Positions 46,676-56,661 of a stretch of 64,000 nucleotides of DNA are shown piece after piece. Source of the stretch: JAWSVE01 sp050789445 (lineage in GTDB: Bacteria > Pseudomonadota > Gammaproteobacteria > Pseudomonadales > Cellvibrionaceae); contig JAILXR010000001.1 in assembly GCA_050789445.1 (NCBI GenBank), positions 930,001-994,000 of the forward strand. Reading direction: 5' to 3'. The position numbers and the translations under genes are program-made. The notes beneath the pieces are model-generated. The model was not told where the DNA came from, ran no database searches, and worked only from the letters and a program-made list of their open reading frames with translations. Positions within the stretch are counted from its first letter, which is position 1. The number at the start of each line of letters is the position of its first letter.

Positions 46676-47156
46676 GAATGGGGCTGTCCATAGCGATCAG
46701 TGGTTGCTCATAGAAGAAGACGGCGTAGACATTGCCGCTTTAACCGATAAAAAGTTAATAATCCCTTTAACCGTTTGGTTAGCACAAAAAAATACGTTGA
46801 CTGAAAGAAAAGACGAAATCGGTGTTTGGCTAAATGGCCACGATGATCCAGCTCAACTTAAAGACGATCTAAAATGTTTACCTTTAATTGCAGTCCACTT
46901 TCCCGCATTTATGGACGGACGTGGTTTTTCAACTGCTCGACTGCTTCGCGAACGCTATTTATACACAGGTGAACTTCGGGCCATCGGCAACTATATCCGT
47001 GATCAGCTCTGCAGCTTACGACGTTGTGGATTTGATGCTTTTAGCCTCCCCTCTGAAATCGAGATCGATGGTGCATTTTCATCCTTAAATGATTTTTCTG
47101 AATACTATCAAGCAGCAACGGATCAACCAGAACCATTATTTCGTCGTCGCGGATAA
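46659..47156 (+). CDS. DUF934 protein, partner of CysI
   Basis: The start is ATG 46659 with AAGGAG seven bases upstream, inside the end of cysI; this gives 165 residues beginning MRKLIKNGAVHSDQW. It shows FPAFMDGRGFSTARLLRERYLYTGELRAIG and DQLCSLRRCGFDAF, the core of DUF934. The family is almost always next to CysI and is thought to help sulfite reduction, possibly in electron supply or assembly, but its role is not established. A terminator follows. Confidence 0.88.
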   Translation: MRKLIKNGAVHSDQWLLIEEDGVDIAALTDKKLIIPLTVWLAQKNTLTERKDEIGVWLNGHDDPAQLKDDLKCLPLIAVHFPAFMDGRGFSTARLLRERYLYTGELRAIGNYIRDQLCSLRRCGFDAFSLPSEIEIDGAFSSLNDFSEYYQAATDQPEPLFRRRG

Positions 47157-47192
47157 TTTTTAAAATTCCAGCTTGAGCGAGTAACTCCTGCC

Positions 47193-47229
47193 AAAGCCCT
47201 TATTTTTCATACAGAGTAAGGGCTTTTTT
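47193..47229 (+). terminator. Terminator of the cysI operon
   Basis: AAAGCCCTTA and TAAGGGCTTT form a 10-bp stem followed by a T-run, 36 bases after the DUF934 stop. Confidence 0.87.
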
Positions 47230-47337
47230 ATAATCCTATCCTTTAAATTTAAAAGCTCCTTTATTTATAGGTCTATGTTTATGGGGCAAAATTTCCTAGA
47301 ATGGAGTCATTCGACTTATTAATACTCTTATAGGTAA

Positions 47338-48513
47338 ATGCGCTCTATGGATGCTTCACTGTTCCATTCATTTTTTCTTATTTTTACTGGCGCAGCTGTC
47401 CTAGCAACCTTTGCTCTTTTTTCTCGTCAACCTCTTCTTGTCGCCTATATCCTACTCGGTGTACTACTTGGCCCCCACAGCTTTGGTTTAGTCGATAATG
47501 TAGAAATGCTTAGCGAAATCTCCCGTATTGGCATTATCTTCCTATTATTTTTATTAGGGCTTGATATGCAGCCCAAAGCATTGCTTAGCGTTCTTAAACA
47601 AGCTTCTAGTGTTGCTATTATTAGTTCCGCTCTTTTTGCCTTTATGGGTTACAGTATCGGAATACTTTTTCAATACAGCCATACCGATAGTTTAGTCATT
47701 GGGATGGCAATGATGTTCTCTAGCACCATCATTGGGATTAAATTATTACCGACAACTGTTTTACATCATCGTCACACCGGCGAGCTCATGGTCGGCCTGC
47801 TTTTATTTCAAGATTTCCTAGCGATTATTTGTTTAGTTGTTTTATTAAGTGGTGACTTAGGCAGAGTCGATTTGCAACAACTTGGCACAACATTTTTAGC
47901 ATTGCCCATCGTCGCTTTGTTTGCATTTGGTTTTGTGAAATATGTCTTACTAAAACTGATTCATAAATTCGATCGTATTCATGAATATATCTTTCTCCTT
48001 GCACTAGGCTGGTGCCTAGGCTTATCTCAATTAACAGAATACGTAGGTCTATCGGCAGAAATAGGCGCATTCCTCGCCGGTATTACAATTGCCACTAGTC
48101 CGATTTCTCAATACATTGCACTCAGTTTAAAACCTTTACGCGATTTCTTTTTAATTTTGTTTTTCTTCTCCCTAGGTGCAAATTTTAACATCCAGATTTT
48201 GCAACAAGTATTTATTGCCAGCTTCGTCTTAGCAGCAGCCGTACTGATTTTAAAACCTGTTATTTTCCGAACGCTGTTATTACGCCAAAGCGAGGGAAAA
48301 TTACTGTCTTGGAATATTGGCTTTCGATTAGGCCAAATCAGTGAGTTCTCTTTGCTGATCGCATTGATTGCCTTGGATGCATCATTGATTACTGAGAAAG
48401 CCTCAACCTTAATTCAAGCCACCGCGATTATTACCTTCTTGGTGTCGAGTTATATTGTGATATTAAACTTACCAACACCCATAGCGGTAAAAGATGAACT
48501 GCGGCGAGATTAA
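47338..48513 (+). CDS. Cation:proton antiporter, CPA2/KefB-like membrane domain
   Basis: The protein has 391 residues and around a dozen hydrophobic helices. ARQPL-type start is seen in FSRQPLLVAYILLGVLLGP. ISRIGIIFLLFLLGLDMQPKAL, SSTIIGIKLLP, LLFQDFLAIICLVVLLSG and LSAEIGAFLAGITIA are conserved in sodium/potassium-proton antiporters of the CPA2 family. It lacks the TrkA-N nucleotide-binding domain of KefB/KefC, so it is a membrane-only form. The start ATG at 47338 is followed by another at 47347. Confidence 0.87.
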   Translation: MRSMDASLFHSFFLIFTGAAVLATFALFSRQPLLVAYILLGVLLGPHSFGLVDNVEMLSEISRIGIIFLLFLLGLDMQPKALLSVLKQASSVAIISSALFAFMGYSIGILFQYSHTDSLVIGMAMMFSSTIIGIKLLPTTVLHHRHTGELMVGLLLFQDFLAIICLVVLLSGDLGRVDLQQLGTTFLALPIVALFAFGFVKYVLLKLIHKFDRIHEYIFLLALGWCLGLSQLTEYVGLSAEIGAFLAGITIATSPISQYIALSLKPLRDFFLILFFFSLGANFNIQILQQVFIASFVLAAAVLILKPVIFRTLLLRQSEGKLLSWNIGFRLGQISEFSLLIALIALDASLITEKASTLIQATAIITFLVSSYIVILNLPTPIAVKDELRRD

Positions 48514-48545
48514 CATCAATAAATAATAAGAAAGGATTAATAAAA

Positions 48546-49292
48546 ATGAGCGCTCCACGACCATCATCCACTGTTATGTTAATCAGAGATCACAATGATC
48601 AAATAGAAGTGCTTTTAGTACAACGCAGCAAAGAACTTAAAACCAATGCGGGCGCTTGGGTGTTTCCCGGAGGAAATGTTGACGAAGCAGATTACACCTC
48701 AATCGCAAATAAAGAAAACGACGATAGGACAGACGAGGATCACTTTTTTGCCGCGCAACATGCCGCAGTAAGAGAAGCAGACGAAGAGACTGGAATCTCT
48801 ATTACGTTAGATCACCTGACTCCTTTTGCACATTGGACAACACCCAAAGTAATTCCTCGCCGTTATGCTACCTGGTTTTTTCTTGCTCATTACAATGATG
48901 ACCAAGATGTAACAGTTGATGGTAGCGAAATTGTTGGCTATCGCTGGGCAACGCCCGATAGGATTTTAAATTTACATAGAAGTGGAGAAATCACAATGAT
49001 TCCTCCTACTTTTGTATCATTACAGAAAATTTTACCCTTCTCATCATGCCAAGACGCCTTCGCCGCTTTAGAAAAAACTCAGCCGTTTCATTACAATCCT
49101 CGCATGGCTATTGATAAAACGGCTGATGAAAGCAATACACCAAAAGGCGAAAATATTTTTACAGGCAAAGGCTTTCGAACCATGCTATACGAAGGCGATG
49201 CAGGCTATGAGACGCAAAATTTTCATGCAGAAGGATCTCGTCATCGATTAATAATGAGCGGCACTGAATGGTGCTACGAATCTGATTTTTAA
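48546..49292 (+). CDS. NUDIX hydrolase
   Basis: The protein has 248 residues. The NUDIX pattern starts at GGNVDEAD, with an insert before AAVREADEETGI, which supplies the REUxEExGU helix that binds metal and the diphosphate substrate. Human NUDT19-like and bacterial acyl-CoA-type hydrolases have a similar long insert and C-terminal extension, so a CoA-ester diphosphatase role is possible but not proven. It is 32 bases after the antiporter and 56 before the hydrolase gene, on the same strand. Confidence 0.82.
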   Translation: MSAPRPSSTVMLIRDHNDQIEVLLVQRSKELKTNAGAWVFPGGNVDEADYTSIANKENDDRTDEDHFFAAQHAAVREADEETGISITLDHLTPFAHWTTPKVIPRRYATWFFLAHYNDDQDVTVDGSEIVGYRWATPDRILNLHRSGEITMIPPTFVSLQKILPFSSCQDAFAALEKTQPFHYNPRMAIDKTADESNTPKGENIFTGKGFRTMLYEGDAGYETQNFHAEGSRHRLIMSGTEWCYESDF

Positions 49293-49348
49293 ATAATTTT
49301 CTTTACATAACTCCGATGAATTATTTTAAAAAATAATTGAGGCAAGAA

Positions 49349-50056
49349 ATGAACAAAGAATTAATTGAATACACGATAGAGGGGAATATTTTTGAAGGCT
49401 GTCTCGTATCTCACGATAACAAAACACCTCGCCCTACCGTTTTAATTAGCCATGCCTGGAGCGGCTTAAGTGATTTTGAAAAACAAAAAGCGGAAGAGAT
49501 TGCAGCATTAGGATATAACGCTTTTGCTATTGATATGTATGGAAAAGGAATACGAGGAACATCATTAGAAGAAAATCAAAAACTCATGTCATCACTGACA
49601 GAGGACAGAGCGCTTTTACGGCATCGTATTAAAGCAGGTTTAGCCGCAGCGCAATCACTTGATGCTGTAGACGAAAACAAAATTGCCGCTATTGGCTATT
49701 GTTTTGGTGGCCTTTGTGTTTTGGATCTAGCAAGAAGTGGCGTCCCTATAAAAGGTGTCGCTAGCTTTCATGGTTTTTTTAATCCACCAGAGAATCTACC
49801 TAACGAATTAATAAAAGCAAAAGTCATCGCCTTCCACGGCTATGATGATCCTATGGTTCCACCGGAAGAAATTAACAAACTCGCAAAAGAAATGAACGAT
49901 GCCGGAGTCGACTGGCAAATACACACTTACGGCTTAACCTATCACGCATTCACAAATCCCGCCGCACAAGACCCCGCAGCCGGAACAGTTTTTAGTAAAT
50001 CAGCGAATCAAAGAGCGTGGCAAACGTTAGAGAATTTTTTTGAAGAGATATTTTAG
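49349..50056 (+). CDS. Dienelactone hydrolase family protein
   Basis: The protein is an alpha/beta hydrolase of 235 residues from ATG 49349, which has GAGG six bases upstream (a TTG at 49337 is less likely). The catalytic set is readable: Cys118 in AAIGYCFGG, Asp166 or Asp167 in FHGYDDPMVP, and His199 in TYHAFTNP. The cysteine nucleophile is typical of dienelactone hydrolases, but many members act on other esters. No aromatic ring-cleavage genes are nearby, so the substrate is unknown. Confidence 0.87.
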   Translation: MNKELIEYTIEGNIFEGCLVSHDNKTPRPTVLISHAWSGLSDFEKQKAEEIAALGYNAFAIDMYGKGIRGTSLEENQKLMSSLTEDRALLRHRIKAGLAAAQSLDAVDENKIAAIGYCFGGLCVLDLARSGVPIKGVASFHGFFNPPENLPNELIKAKVIAFHGYDDPMVPPEEINKLAKEMNDAGVDWQIHTYGLTYHAFTNPAAQDPAAGTVFSKSANQRAWQTLENFFEEIF

Positions 50057-50134
50057 ATTAATGAAAGAAGAAAGTATTTTTATCATCAAAGGTGAACCAC
50101 CACCAAAAACAAACTATTTTCGTAATTTAGACGG

Positions 50135-50827
50135 TTACGGCTGGGTAAAATAAATATCGCCATAAAAACCATTTGTAAAACTATGTGTATTATCGGTATC
50201 TGTCATCAAGGCAATACCATCAATGTAGCGTATACTAGGATCAACATATTGCTGTAGATCTTTTAAAATATTCCGTTTTTCTTCGTACCATACGCCGGCA
50301 TCATCGGTGGCATCACGCAATGAAATCATCACCACATTCTTTTTAGCGAAAGCATTTGGCCAAGCTGAACCTTTAGTGACACCGCGACTCCAGACATAAT
50401 TAACCGCTTTGCTTTTCCAAAACAGTAAACCACCATCAATAATGACATAAAGTCGAACAGGATAATCATCGCCCTCTTTGGTCGTTTCATTCCTGATGGG
50501 TAAACGATTTTCGATTTTCCAACGCCAATGTAAAATAGGTGTTTGCCATAAATCGATTTTCTGTTCTTTTCCTAAACCGGACGCACTATCTTTGCTACTA
50601 CCCTGTAAAACATTAACACCATTATCGTTAACGATAAGATATTCAGTCCTCCCCGAAAACTTCTCTTCTTTCCAATCAGAAAAATGGCCTTTCGAAAACT
50701 TACCGATGACAACTTTCTTTTCTTCTGCACTAGCAACGGATGTCACAAATAAACAACAGAAAAAAGCGACCAAAGAAATTGGTAACTTTTTTCTAAGCTG
50801 TATTCTTTGCAAACAAGTAAATTTCAT
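50135..50827 (-). CDS. DUF3047 exported protein
   Basis: The protein has 230 residues, with a signal peptide (about 1-34, ending SVASA). The DUF3047 pattern is visible: LHWRWKIE, GDDYPVRLYVIIDG, KAVNYVWSRG, NVVMISLRDATDDAGVWYEEKRN and IDGIALMTDTDNTHSFTNGFYGDIYF. It should be periplasmic; the function is not known. It begins five bases after the GST stop and is the last gene of a minus-strand run from cysS. Confidence 0.83.
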   Translation of the reverse strand: MKFTCLQRIQLRKKLPISLVAFFCCLFVTSVASAEEKKVVIGKFSKGHFSDWKEEKFSGRTEYLIVNDNGVNVLQGSSKDSASGLGKEQKIDLWQTPILHWRWKIENRLPIRNETTKEGDDYPVRLYVIIDGGLLFWKSKAVNYVWSRGVTKGSAWPNAFAKKNVVMISLRDATDDAGVWYEEKRNILKDLQQYVDPSIRYIDGIALMTDTDNTHSFTNGFYGDIYFTQP

Positions 50828-50832
50828 ATAAA

Positions 50833-51483
50833 TTATTTTTTAGCCGCTGCGGCCATTGCTTGTTGAGCTGCTTTAGTCGCGGCTGCTAAAGTAGACGTAG
50901 ACTCACGGCTTAGCATTGTTTTTTGCCAATCAGCCAACCAAGGAAGCTCTTTGGTTAGGTCTCTATCATAAGCCATTTTCATGATGCTTTGCGCTAAAGA
51001 AAGTGACCAATACGCAAAAATATCTGCATGAGTTAGCTCCTCCCCCAATAAATAAGGAGAAGGGTTAGATAATTTATCCAATGCGGCAAGACCGCGATTG
51101 ATTAATGGCTCAAAGTGATCTTTTACTTCTTGAGGGACATCTCTTCCAAAAAACAAACCCAGCATGCTATGAGCAGGTGTTTCTATATAGTGCTCAACCA
51201 TTCGCATCAACTCACGTACTTTTGCTCGTTGGAATTCATCTGCAGGATAAAGTGAAGCGCCTTCATATTTCTCTTCTAAGAAATCGATAATGACGGCCGT
51301 TTCAGATAAAAAACCATCTTCCGTTTCGATATAAGGTACTTTACCTAATGGGCTATTCGCTAACATTTCTGGTTTCTGATTGGGCGAAGCCATTACTTCT
51401 TCAAACTCAATCCCACGCTCAATCAACACATTTTTGAGCATTGAAAAATAATTACTTAATGGCATACCGTATACTTTTAACAT
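50833..51483 (-). CDS. Glutathione S-transferase family protein
   Basis: The protein has 216 residues, with an N-terminal thioredoxin-like domain (KVYGMPLSNYFSMLKNVLIERG, then LGKVPYIETEDGFLSETAVIIDFLEEKY) and an all-helical C-terminal domain with LGEELTHADIFAYWSLSLA. The glutathione-binding Ser/Pro motifs (KVPY, SET) are present. AGGA lies six bases before the ATG. It is cytoplasmic, unlike the GST-like protein at 61033. Confidence 0.88.
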   Translation of the reverse strand: MLKVYGMPLSNYFSMLKNVLIERGIEFEEVMASPNQKPEMLANSPLGKVPYIETEDGFLSETAVIIDFLEEKYEGASLYPADEFQRAKVRELMRMVEHYIETPAHSMLGLFFGRDVPQEVKDHFEPLINRGLAALDKLSNPSPYLLGEELTHADIFAYWSLSLAQSIMKMAYDRDLTKELPWLADWQKTMLSRESTSTLAAATKAAQQAMAAAAKK

Positions 51484-51509
51484 ACAAATCCTTATTTTTT
51501 ATAATAAAA

Positions 51510-51824
51510 TTATTTAACCGGTTGAATCAAAATCCAAGGCGCGATTACCGACGCCCAAAAATCTTGATTGTTGGAATTCCAGGACTCAGCTTGTTCTTCT
51601 GTGGTTCGGAAAATAGATCCTGATGTCAGCCATTTTTCGACCTGGTCTTTATTGTCCTTACTAAATTCAATTGCTACCTTGACCAAATCAATTGATGGTT
51701 CAACGTAGACTAAAGCACCGCTCTCGTAATGCGGCTGTAGTTCTTCCCAAGAAATCTTTGCGGTTTCGCGGTTAATTTTTTGGAACAATTCTTCATCTTG
51801 AATATTATTATCGTCTTGGCTCAT
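51510..51824 (-). CDS. DUF2288 family protein
   Basis: The protein has 104 residues. KINRETAKISWEELQPHYESGALVYVEPSIDLVKVAIEFSKDN is the DUF2288 core, found in gammaproteobacteria and cyanobacteria. No signal or membrane helix is present, so it is cytosolic. The function is unknown. It sits between the thioesterase and GST genes on the same strand. Confidence 0.85.
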   Translation of the reverse strand: MSQDDNNIQDEELFQKINRETAKISWEELQPHYESGALVYVEPSIDLVKVAIEFSKDNKDQVEKWLTSGSIFRTTEEQAESWNSNNQDFWASVIAPWILIQPVK

Positions 51825-51857
51825 AAAATTAACTTTTAATTGGAATCTATTCTTTGC

Positions 51858-52301
51858 TTAAAGACTATTTTTAATTAAAGATTGATGAAGCGTTTCTCGA
51901 ATTTCTTCAGGCATTGTAATCCCGTGCCCATCTTTAACAAACACTAAAACTGCTTTAGACGTACCTACACATTTATCATCTTGATACATTGAAACACCAA
52001 TTGTGTAGGAGCTATTGCCTACCCGCTCAATACCAACACCAGCAACAACAGGGTGAGGATAATGCGTTTCTCGCAGATAGGTAATCTCCATATTAGCAAG
52101 TACAGTTCTAAACAACACAGTCTTACCGTGTTTTTCACGAAACTCCCTAAATACTTCACGATGCAATTTAATACGAGCCTCTTGGTGTAAATTTGCAACG
52201 GCAACATTGTTAACATGTTTCTGAGTATCAAGATCGTCGTAACGCGTATGTATTTCGAATTGAAAAGGATAATCAGACAATGGTTTTTGGGGTTGCGCCA
52301 T
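51858..52301 (-). CDS. Acyl-CoA thioesterase, 4-hydroxybenzoyl-CoA thioesterase (hot-dog) family
   Basis: The protein has 147 residues with a single hot-dog domain. FEIHTRYDDLDTQKHVNNVAVANLHQEAR matches the active-site segment with its aspartate, and FRTVLANMEITYLRETHYPHPVVAGVGIERVGNSSYTIG completes the fold. It should hydrolyse acyl-CoA thioesters, but the chain length or class of substrate cannot be told. It is 70 bases after hemB and followed closely by the DUF2288 gene. Confidence 0.87.
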   Translation of the reverse strand: MAQPQKPLSDYPFQFEIHTRYDDLDTQKHVNNVAVANLHQEARIKLHREVFREFREKHGKTVLFRTVLANMEITYLRETHYPHPVVAGVGIERVGNSSYTIGVSMYQDDKCVGTSKAVLVFVKDGHGITMPEEIRETLHQSLIKNSL

Positions 52302-52371
52302 AAATTTTCAACTTATATATTCTAGATTGACTCAAAAAAATTGACCTTGTAACTTTAACGTAATAAAAATC

Positions 52372-53346
52372 TTAGTTTAACCAATCAGCAATATCTTCTG
52401 CGTAATAAGTTAATATCAAATTGGCGCCTGCACGTTTAAAGGCGATCATGGTTTCCATTACTACGGATTTTTCATCGACCGCTTTATTTTGTGCGGCGAT
52501 CTTAATCATCGCGTATTCACCACTTACATGATAAACGGCAATTGGTTTTTGTGTGTTTGCGCGAATATTAGCAACAACGTCCAAATAAACCGTTGCAGGT
52601 TTTACCATTAAAATATCAGCACCTTCTAATTCATCCTGCATTGATTCTGCTAAAGCTTCGCGTCCATTCGCTTTATCCAATTGATAACTATCACGCGTCC
52701 CTTTTAAATGGACATCCACCGCATCACGAAAAGGTCCGTAATAAGCCGATGCAAATTTTGTTGAATACGACATGATAGGCACATCATAAAAACCACTACC
52801 ATCAAGCGCCTCACGAAGAGCTGCGATCATCCCGTCCATCATGCCTGATGGAGAGATCATATCGGCACCGGCTTTTGCAGCAACCACCGCCTGTTTTTGA
52901 AGGTTATCTAGCGTTTGATCATTGTGGACATCCCCATCAACAACAACACCACAATGACCATGATCAGTGTATTCACAAAAACAATTATCACTAATGACTA
53001 GCATTTCTGGCTGAGCCTTTTTAGCAATCTTAATTATACGAGCCATTAGCCCATCTTCATCCCAGGAATCACTACCGACGGAATCTTTATGATGAGAAAC
53101 ACCAAACAACATAATGCTTTTGATGCCTTTCTTCCAAACGCGCTGAACGACACTCGGCAACTCTGCTTCGGAATAACGATAAACGCCAGGCATAGTTGAT
53201 AATTCAACTTTTTTATCAATACCTTCTTCAACAAATAAAGGAAGAATTAAATCGTCAGTAGAAACATGTGTTTCGCGAACAAGATCGCGAATGGCAGGTG
53301 TTTTTCGTAACCGACGAAATCTTTGCTCAATGTTGTAGCTCATCAT
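52372..53346 (-). CDS. hemB: Delta-aminolevulinic acid dehydratase (porphobilinogen synthase)
   Basis: This enzyme joins two 5-aminolevulinate molecules to porphobilinogen in heme and siroheme synthesis. The protein has 324 residues. The Schiff-base lysines are Lys197 (KFASAYYGPFRDA) and Lys249 (LMVKPA). Cys122, Cys124 and Cys132 in the DNCFCEYTDHGHCG region are the zinc-site ligands, so this is the zinc-dependent form rather than the magnesium type of Pseudomonas. Siroheme from this pathway is also needed by CysI at 45011. Confidence 0.95.
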   Translation of the reverse strand: MMSYNIEQRFRRLRKTPAIRDLVRETHVSTDDLILPLFVEEGIDKKVELSTMPGVYRYSEAELPSVVQRVWKKGIKSIMLFGVSHHKDSVGSDSWDEDGLMARIIKIAKKAQPEMLVISDNCFCEYTDHGHCGVVVDGDVHNDQTLDNLQKQAVVAAKAGADMISPSGMMDGMIAALREALDGSGFYDVPIMSYSTKFASAYYGPFRDAVDVHLKGTRDSYQLDKANGREALAESMQDELEGADILMVKPATVYLDVVANIRANTQKPIAVYHVSGEYAMIKIAAQNKAVDEKSVVMETMIAFKRAGANLILTYYAEDIADWLN

Positions 53347-53410
53347 TACCTCAATATTTTTTAATTAATGATTACGACCAATAATTGTTTTTATTTCTAT
53401 AATTTTTTTA

Positions 53411-54790
53411 TTATTCCCTGCGCCATTTAGTCCCTTCACGGCTGTCTTCCAAGATAACACCAGCGGCTTTTAATTCTTCGCGAACTTCATCAGCGCGGAA
53501 ATAATTTTTATCTTTTTTGGCTTGGTCCCGTTCAGCAATGAGAGAGACGATATCATTTTCTGAAATTGCATTATCGTCACTGGCCGCCGTAAACCAAACA
53601 TCAGGATCTTGAAATAACAAGCCTAGCAGCTCAGCCGATTTAACAAGTTCTGCTTTTAAGCGAGGTTTATCTTCATCAGAGGACTTATTCATTTGTTTTG
53701 CTAGCGCATGCAACTCGCTGATCGCAATGGGAGTATTAATATCATCAAGTAATGCCGCATACACTTTAGTATTTTTAACATCAACTGACTCATCTGCTGG
53801 AACAGCTTTAACTTCGCGCAATGCGGTATACAAACTATCTAAACTCGATTTTGCTTGATCGAGTAAATCTTTAGAAAAGTCTAATGTAGAACGGTAATGA
53901 GCAGACATGATCGCAAAACGTAATGTTTCTGGGTTGAACTGTCCACGCAGGTCTCTTACTGTTCTAAAATTTCCAAGCGACTTAGACATTTTTTCGCCAT
54001 CAATATTCATGAAAGCATTATGCATCCAATATCGTACATATTGATCACCATCATGAGCACAATGACTTTGCGCTAATTCATTTTCATGATGAGGAAAAAT
54101 CAAATCTTTTCCACCACCATGGATATCAATACTATTCCCCAGATGTGATTCAATCATCACGACACATTCTGTATGCCAACCCGGTCGCCCTCGTCCCCAA
54201 GGGCTATCCCAACCAGGTTCATCTTCTTTCGAGGGTTTCCACAAAACAAAATCACCGGGGTGTTTTTTATAACCAGCAACTTCAACACGCGCTCCTGCCA
54301 TCATGTCATCTAAATTTCGATTCGATAGTTTTCCGTATTCAGGCATAGATTCAACAGAAAATATCACGTGGTCTTCTGCAACATAAGCATGTTTCTTCGC
54401 AATCAGTGTTTCCATCATCACAATCATTTCCGGCAAGTGATCTGTTGCATGAGGCGTTAACGTGGGCGGCAATGCATTGAGCGCGCCCATATCTTCGTTA
54501 TAGGCTTTTTCAAAACGATCTGAAATTGTTTTAATATCAACGCCCTCTGCTTTTGCAGATGCCATTATTTTATCGTCGATATCGGTAATGTTTCGTGCAT
54601 AAATGACATTATCGTAAATCGTTTGTAGCAAACGATAAAACACATCAAACACAACGACTGGGCGAGCATTACCAATGTGAGCAAAGTTATATACCGTAGG
54701 TCCACAAACATACATAGTGACTCGGCTTGGATCAATTGGCTCAAACGTTTCTTTTTTTCGCGTTTTCGTGTTGTAAATAATCAGTGGCAT
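53411..54790 (-). CDS. cysS: Cysteinyl-tRNA synthetase
   Basis: This class I aminoacyl-tRNA synthetase charges tRNA-Cys. It has the CGPTVYNFAHIGNARP start with the HIGN box and zinc cysteine, GWHTECVVM and HHENELAQS with the other zinc ligands, and GEKMSKSLGN as KMSKS loop. The family normally starts at the equivalent of MPLIIYNT, so the ATG at 54790 is chosen; an ATG at 54805 would add five residues. The length of 459 is normal. It begins a minus-strand run with hemB. Confidence 0.95.
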   Translation of the reverse strand: MPLIIYNTKTRKKETFEPIDPSRVTMYVCGPTVYNFAHIGNARPVVVFDVFYRLLQTIYDNVIYARNITDIDDKIMASAKAEGVDIKTISDRFEKAYNEDMGALNALPPTLTPHATDHLPEMIVMMETLIAKKHAYVAEDHVIFSVESMPEYGKLSNRNLDDMMAGARVEVAGYKKHPGDFVLWKPSKEDEPGWDSPWGRGRPGWHTECVVMIESHLGNSIDIHGGGKDLIFPHHENELAQSHCAHDGDQYVRYWMHNAFMNIDGEKMSKSLGNFRTVRDLRGQFNPETLRFAIMSAHYRSTLDFSKDLLDQAKSSLDSLYTALREVKAVPADESVDVKNTKVYAALLDDINTPIAISELHALAKQMNKSSDEDKPRLKAELVKSAELLGLLFQDPDVWFTAASDDNAISENDIVSLIAERDQAKKDKNYFRADEVREELKAAGVILEDSREGTKWRRE

Positions 54791-54888
54791 ATCGTTATCT
54801 TTCATCCATTTAGTCTTTATTTTTAGAGCTTTATCTTTCAGTGCTAGCCGTTCAATACGGACTCGACATTCAAATTAAAAATTTAAGT

Positions 54889-56589
54889 TTACCCGTTAGA
54901 TTCCTTTTTTCCCCAGCTATCGCGCAGGCCAATTGTTCTATTGAAAACAGGAAGCTCTTGAGACGTATGTTGGCTGTCTAAACAAAAGTAACCTTCACGC
55001 TCAAATTGAAAACGATCATTGACTGTTGCCGATTTTAAAGATACTTCTGCATAGCAATCATCAACAATCTTCAAGCTTTCTGGATTAATTGACTGCAGAA
55101 AATCTTTTCCTCCTGCATCTGGAGCCTCTTCCGTAAACAATCGATCGTACAATCTCACTTGACACTTCAAATTATTTTTTGCACTAACCCAATGAATAAC
55201 TCCTTTTGGTTTTACTCCATCAGCAGGATTATTACCTAATGTATCCATATCGCATGAACAGTGAACTTCGGTAACGTTGCCTTCACTGTCTTTAACGACG
55301 CTTTCTGCTTGAACAACGTAAGCATTTCTCAAGCGAACTTTTTTACCTAACACCAAACGTTTATATTTTTTATTGGCTTCTTCTCTGAAATCTTCTGCTT
55401 CAATATAAATTTCTTTTGAAAACGGTAGTCTTCTTACTCCTAAATCATCACGATTCGGATGGCCTGGAGCTGTCACAAATTCTTCTTTGTTATCAGGGTA
55501 ATTGGTTAACACTAATTTAATTGGGTTGAGAACGCACATAGCACGCGGTGCGTTTTTATCTAGGTCATCGCGAATTTCATATTCGAGCATGCTCGCATCT
55601 GTCACGCCTAGCGAGCGTGTCACACCGGCTGCCTCACAAAAGTTTCTAATAGATGCAGGCGTATAACCACGACGGCGTAAACCAGAAATCGTTGGCATTC
55701 GAGGATCATCCCAACCTTCAACATGGTTTTCATCGACGAGTTGTTTTAATTTTCGCTTACTCGTAATCGTGTAATTAGGATTCAAACGAGAAAACTCAGT
55801 TTGTTTTGGAGAGGCTGGTGTATCAAGATGCGACAAAAACCATTCGTACAAAGGACGATGATCTTCAAATTCTAACGTGCATAAAGAATGAGTAACGCCT
55901 TCAATAGAATCACTTTGACCGTGTGCAAAATCATAGGAAGGGTAAATACTCCACTTATCACCCGTTTGATGATGCGTTGCTTTTTTAATGCGATACATAA
56001 TAGGGTCACGCAAATTAATATTTGGCGAACTCATATCTATTTTTGCACGCAATGAGCAACTGCCCTCTTCTAACTCGCCGGTTCGCATTTTTTCGAGCAA
56101 TGATAAATTTTCCTCAACAGTACGTTCACGATAAGGGCTGTTTTTTCCTGGCTCTTTTAATGTGCCACGATATTCTCGTGCTTCATCGGCAGATAAATCA
56201 CAGACATAAGCATCGCCATTTTTAATTAATTCGATTGCCCACTGATACAACTGATCAAAATAATTGGAGGTATAACGAACATCACCAGTCCATTGAAAAC
56301 CCAGCCAACGAATATCTTCTTGTATCGATTCTACAAATTCTTGATCTTCTTTTGCTGGATTAGTGTCATCAAAACGTAACTGGCAATCGCCGCCAAACTT
56401 TTCTGCCATTCCAAAATTTAAGCAAATCGATTTTGCATGACCAATGTGAAGATATCCATTTGGCTCTGGTGGAAATCGGGTCACAACTTTTGTAATTTTT
56501 CCTGATTCCAAATCATTTTCGATCAATTGCTCAATAAAATGTTTGCGTTTGGTGGGTTCTTCGTTAGATGGGGGTTTATTTTCAGTCAT
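54889..56589 (-). CDS. glnS: Glutaminyl-tRNA synthetase
   Basis: This class I synthetase charges tRNA-Gln directly. The catalytic HIGH box is in RFPPEPNGYLHIGHAKSICLNFG, the tRNA-contact motif in DPRMPTISGLRRRGYTPASIRNFCE, and the KMSKS equivalent is ITSKRKLKQLV. The C-terminal anticodon-binding beta barrels follow (EDFREEANKKYKRLVLGKKVRLRNAYVV). The length of 566 is normal. It is divergent from ppiB across a region with a long inverted repeat. Confidence 0.96.
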   Translation of the reverse strand: MTENKPPSNEEPTKRKHFIEQLIENDLESGKITKVVTRFPPEPNGYLHIGHAKSICLNFGMAEKFGGDCQLRFDDTNPAKEDQEFVESIQEDIRWLGFQWTGDVRYTSNYFDQLYQWAIELIKNGDAYVCDLSADEAREYRGTLKEPGKNSPYRERTVEENLSLLEKMRTGELEEGSCSLRAKIDMSSPNINLRDPIMYRIKKATHHQTGDKWSIYPSYDFAHGQSDSIEGVTHSLCTLEFEDHRPLYEWFLSHLDTPASPKQTEFSRLNPNYTITSKRKLKQLVDENHVEGWDDPRMPTISGLRRRGYTPASIRNFCEAAGVTRSLGVTDASMLEYEIRDDLDKNAPRAMCVLNPIKLVLTNYPDNKEEFVTAPGHPNRDDLGVRRLPFSKEIYIEAEDFREEANKKYKRLVLGKKVRLRNAYVVQAESVVKDSEGNVTEVHCSCDMDTLGNNPADGVKPKGVIHWVSAKNNLKCQVRLYDRLFTEEAPDAGGKDFLQSINPESLKIVDDCYAEVSLKSATVNDRFQFEREGYFCLDSQHTSQELPVFNRTIGLRDSWGKKESNG

Positions 56590-56661
56590 TCGATGATGGC
56601 AACTCTTAGCTATTCTTTAATTGAGGTAACGATTCTATAGAAGAATCAAACAAATATAGAC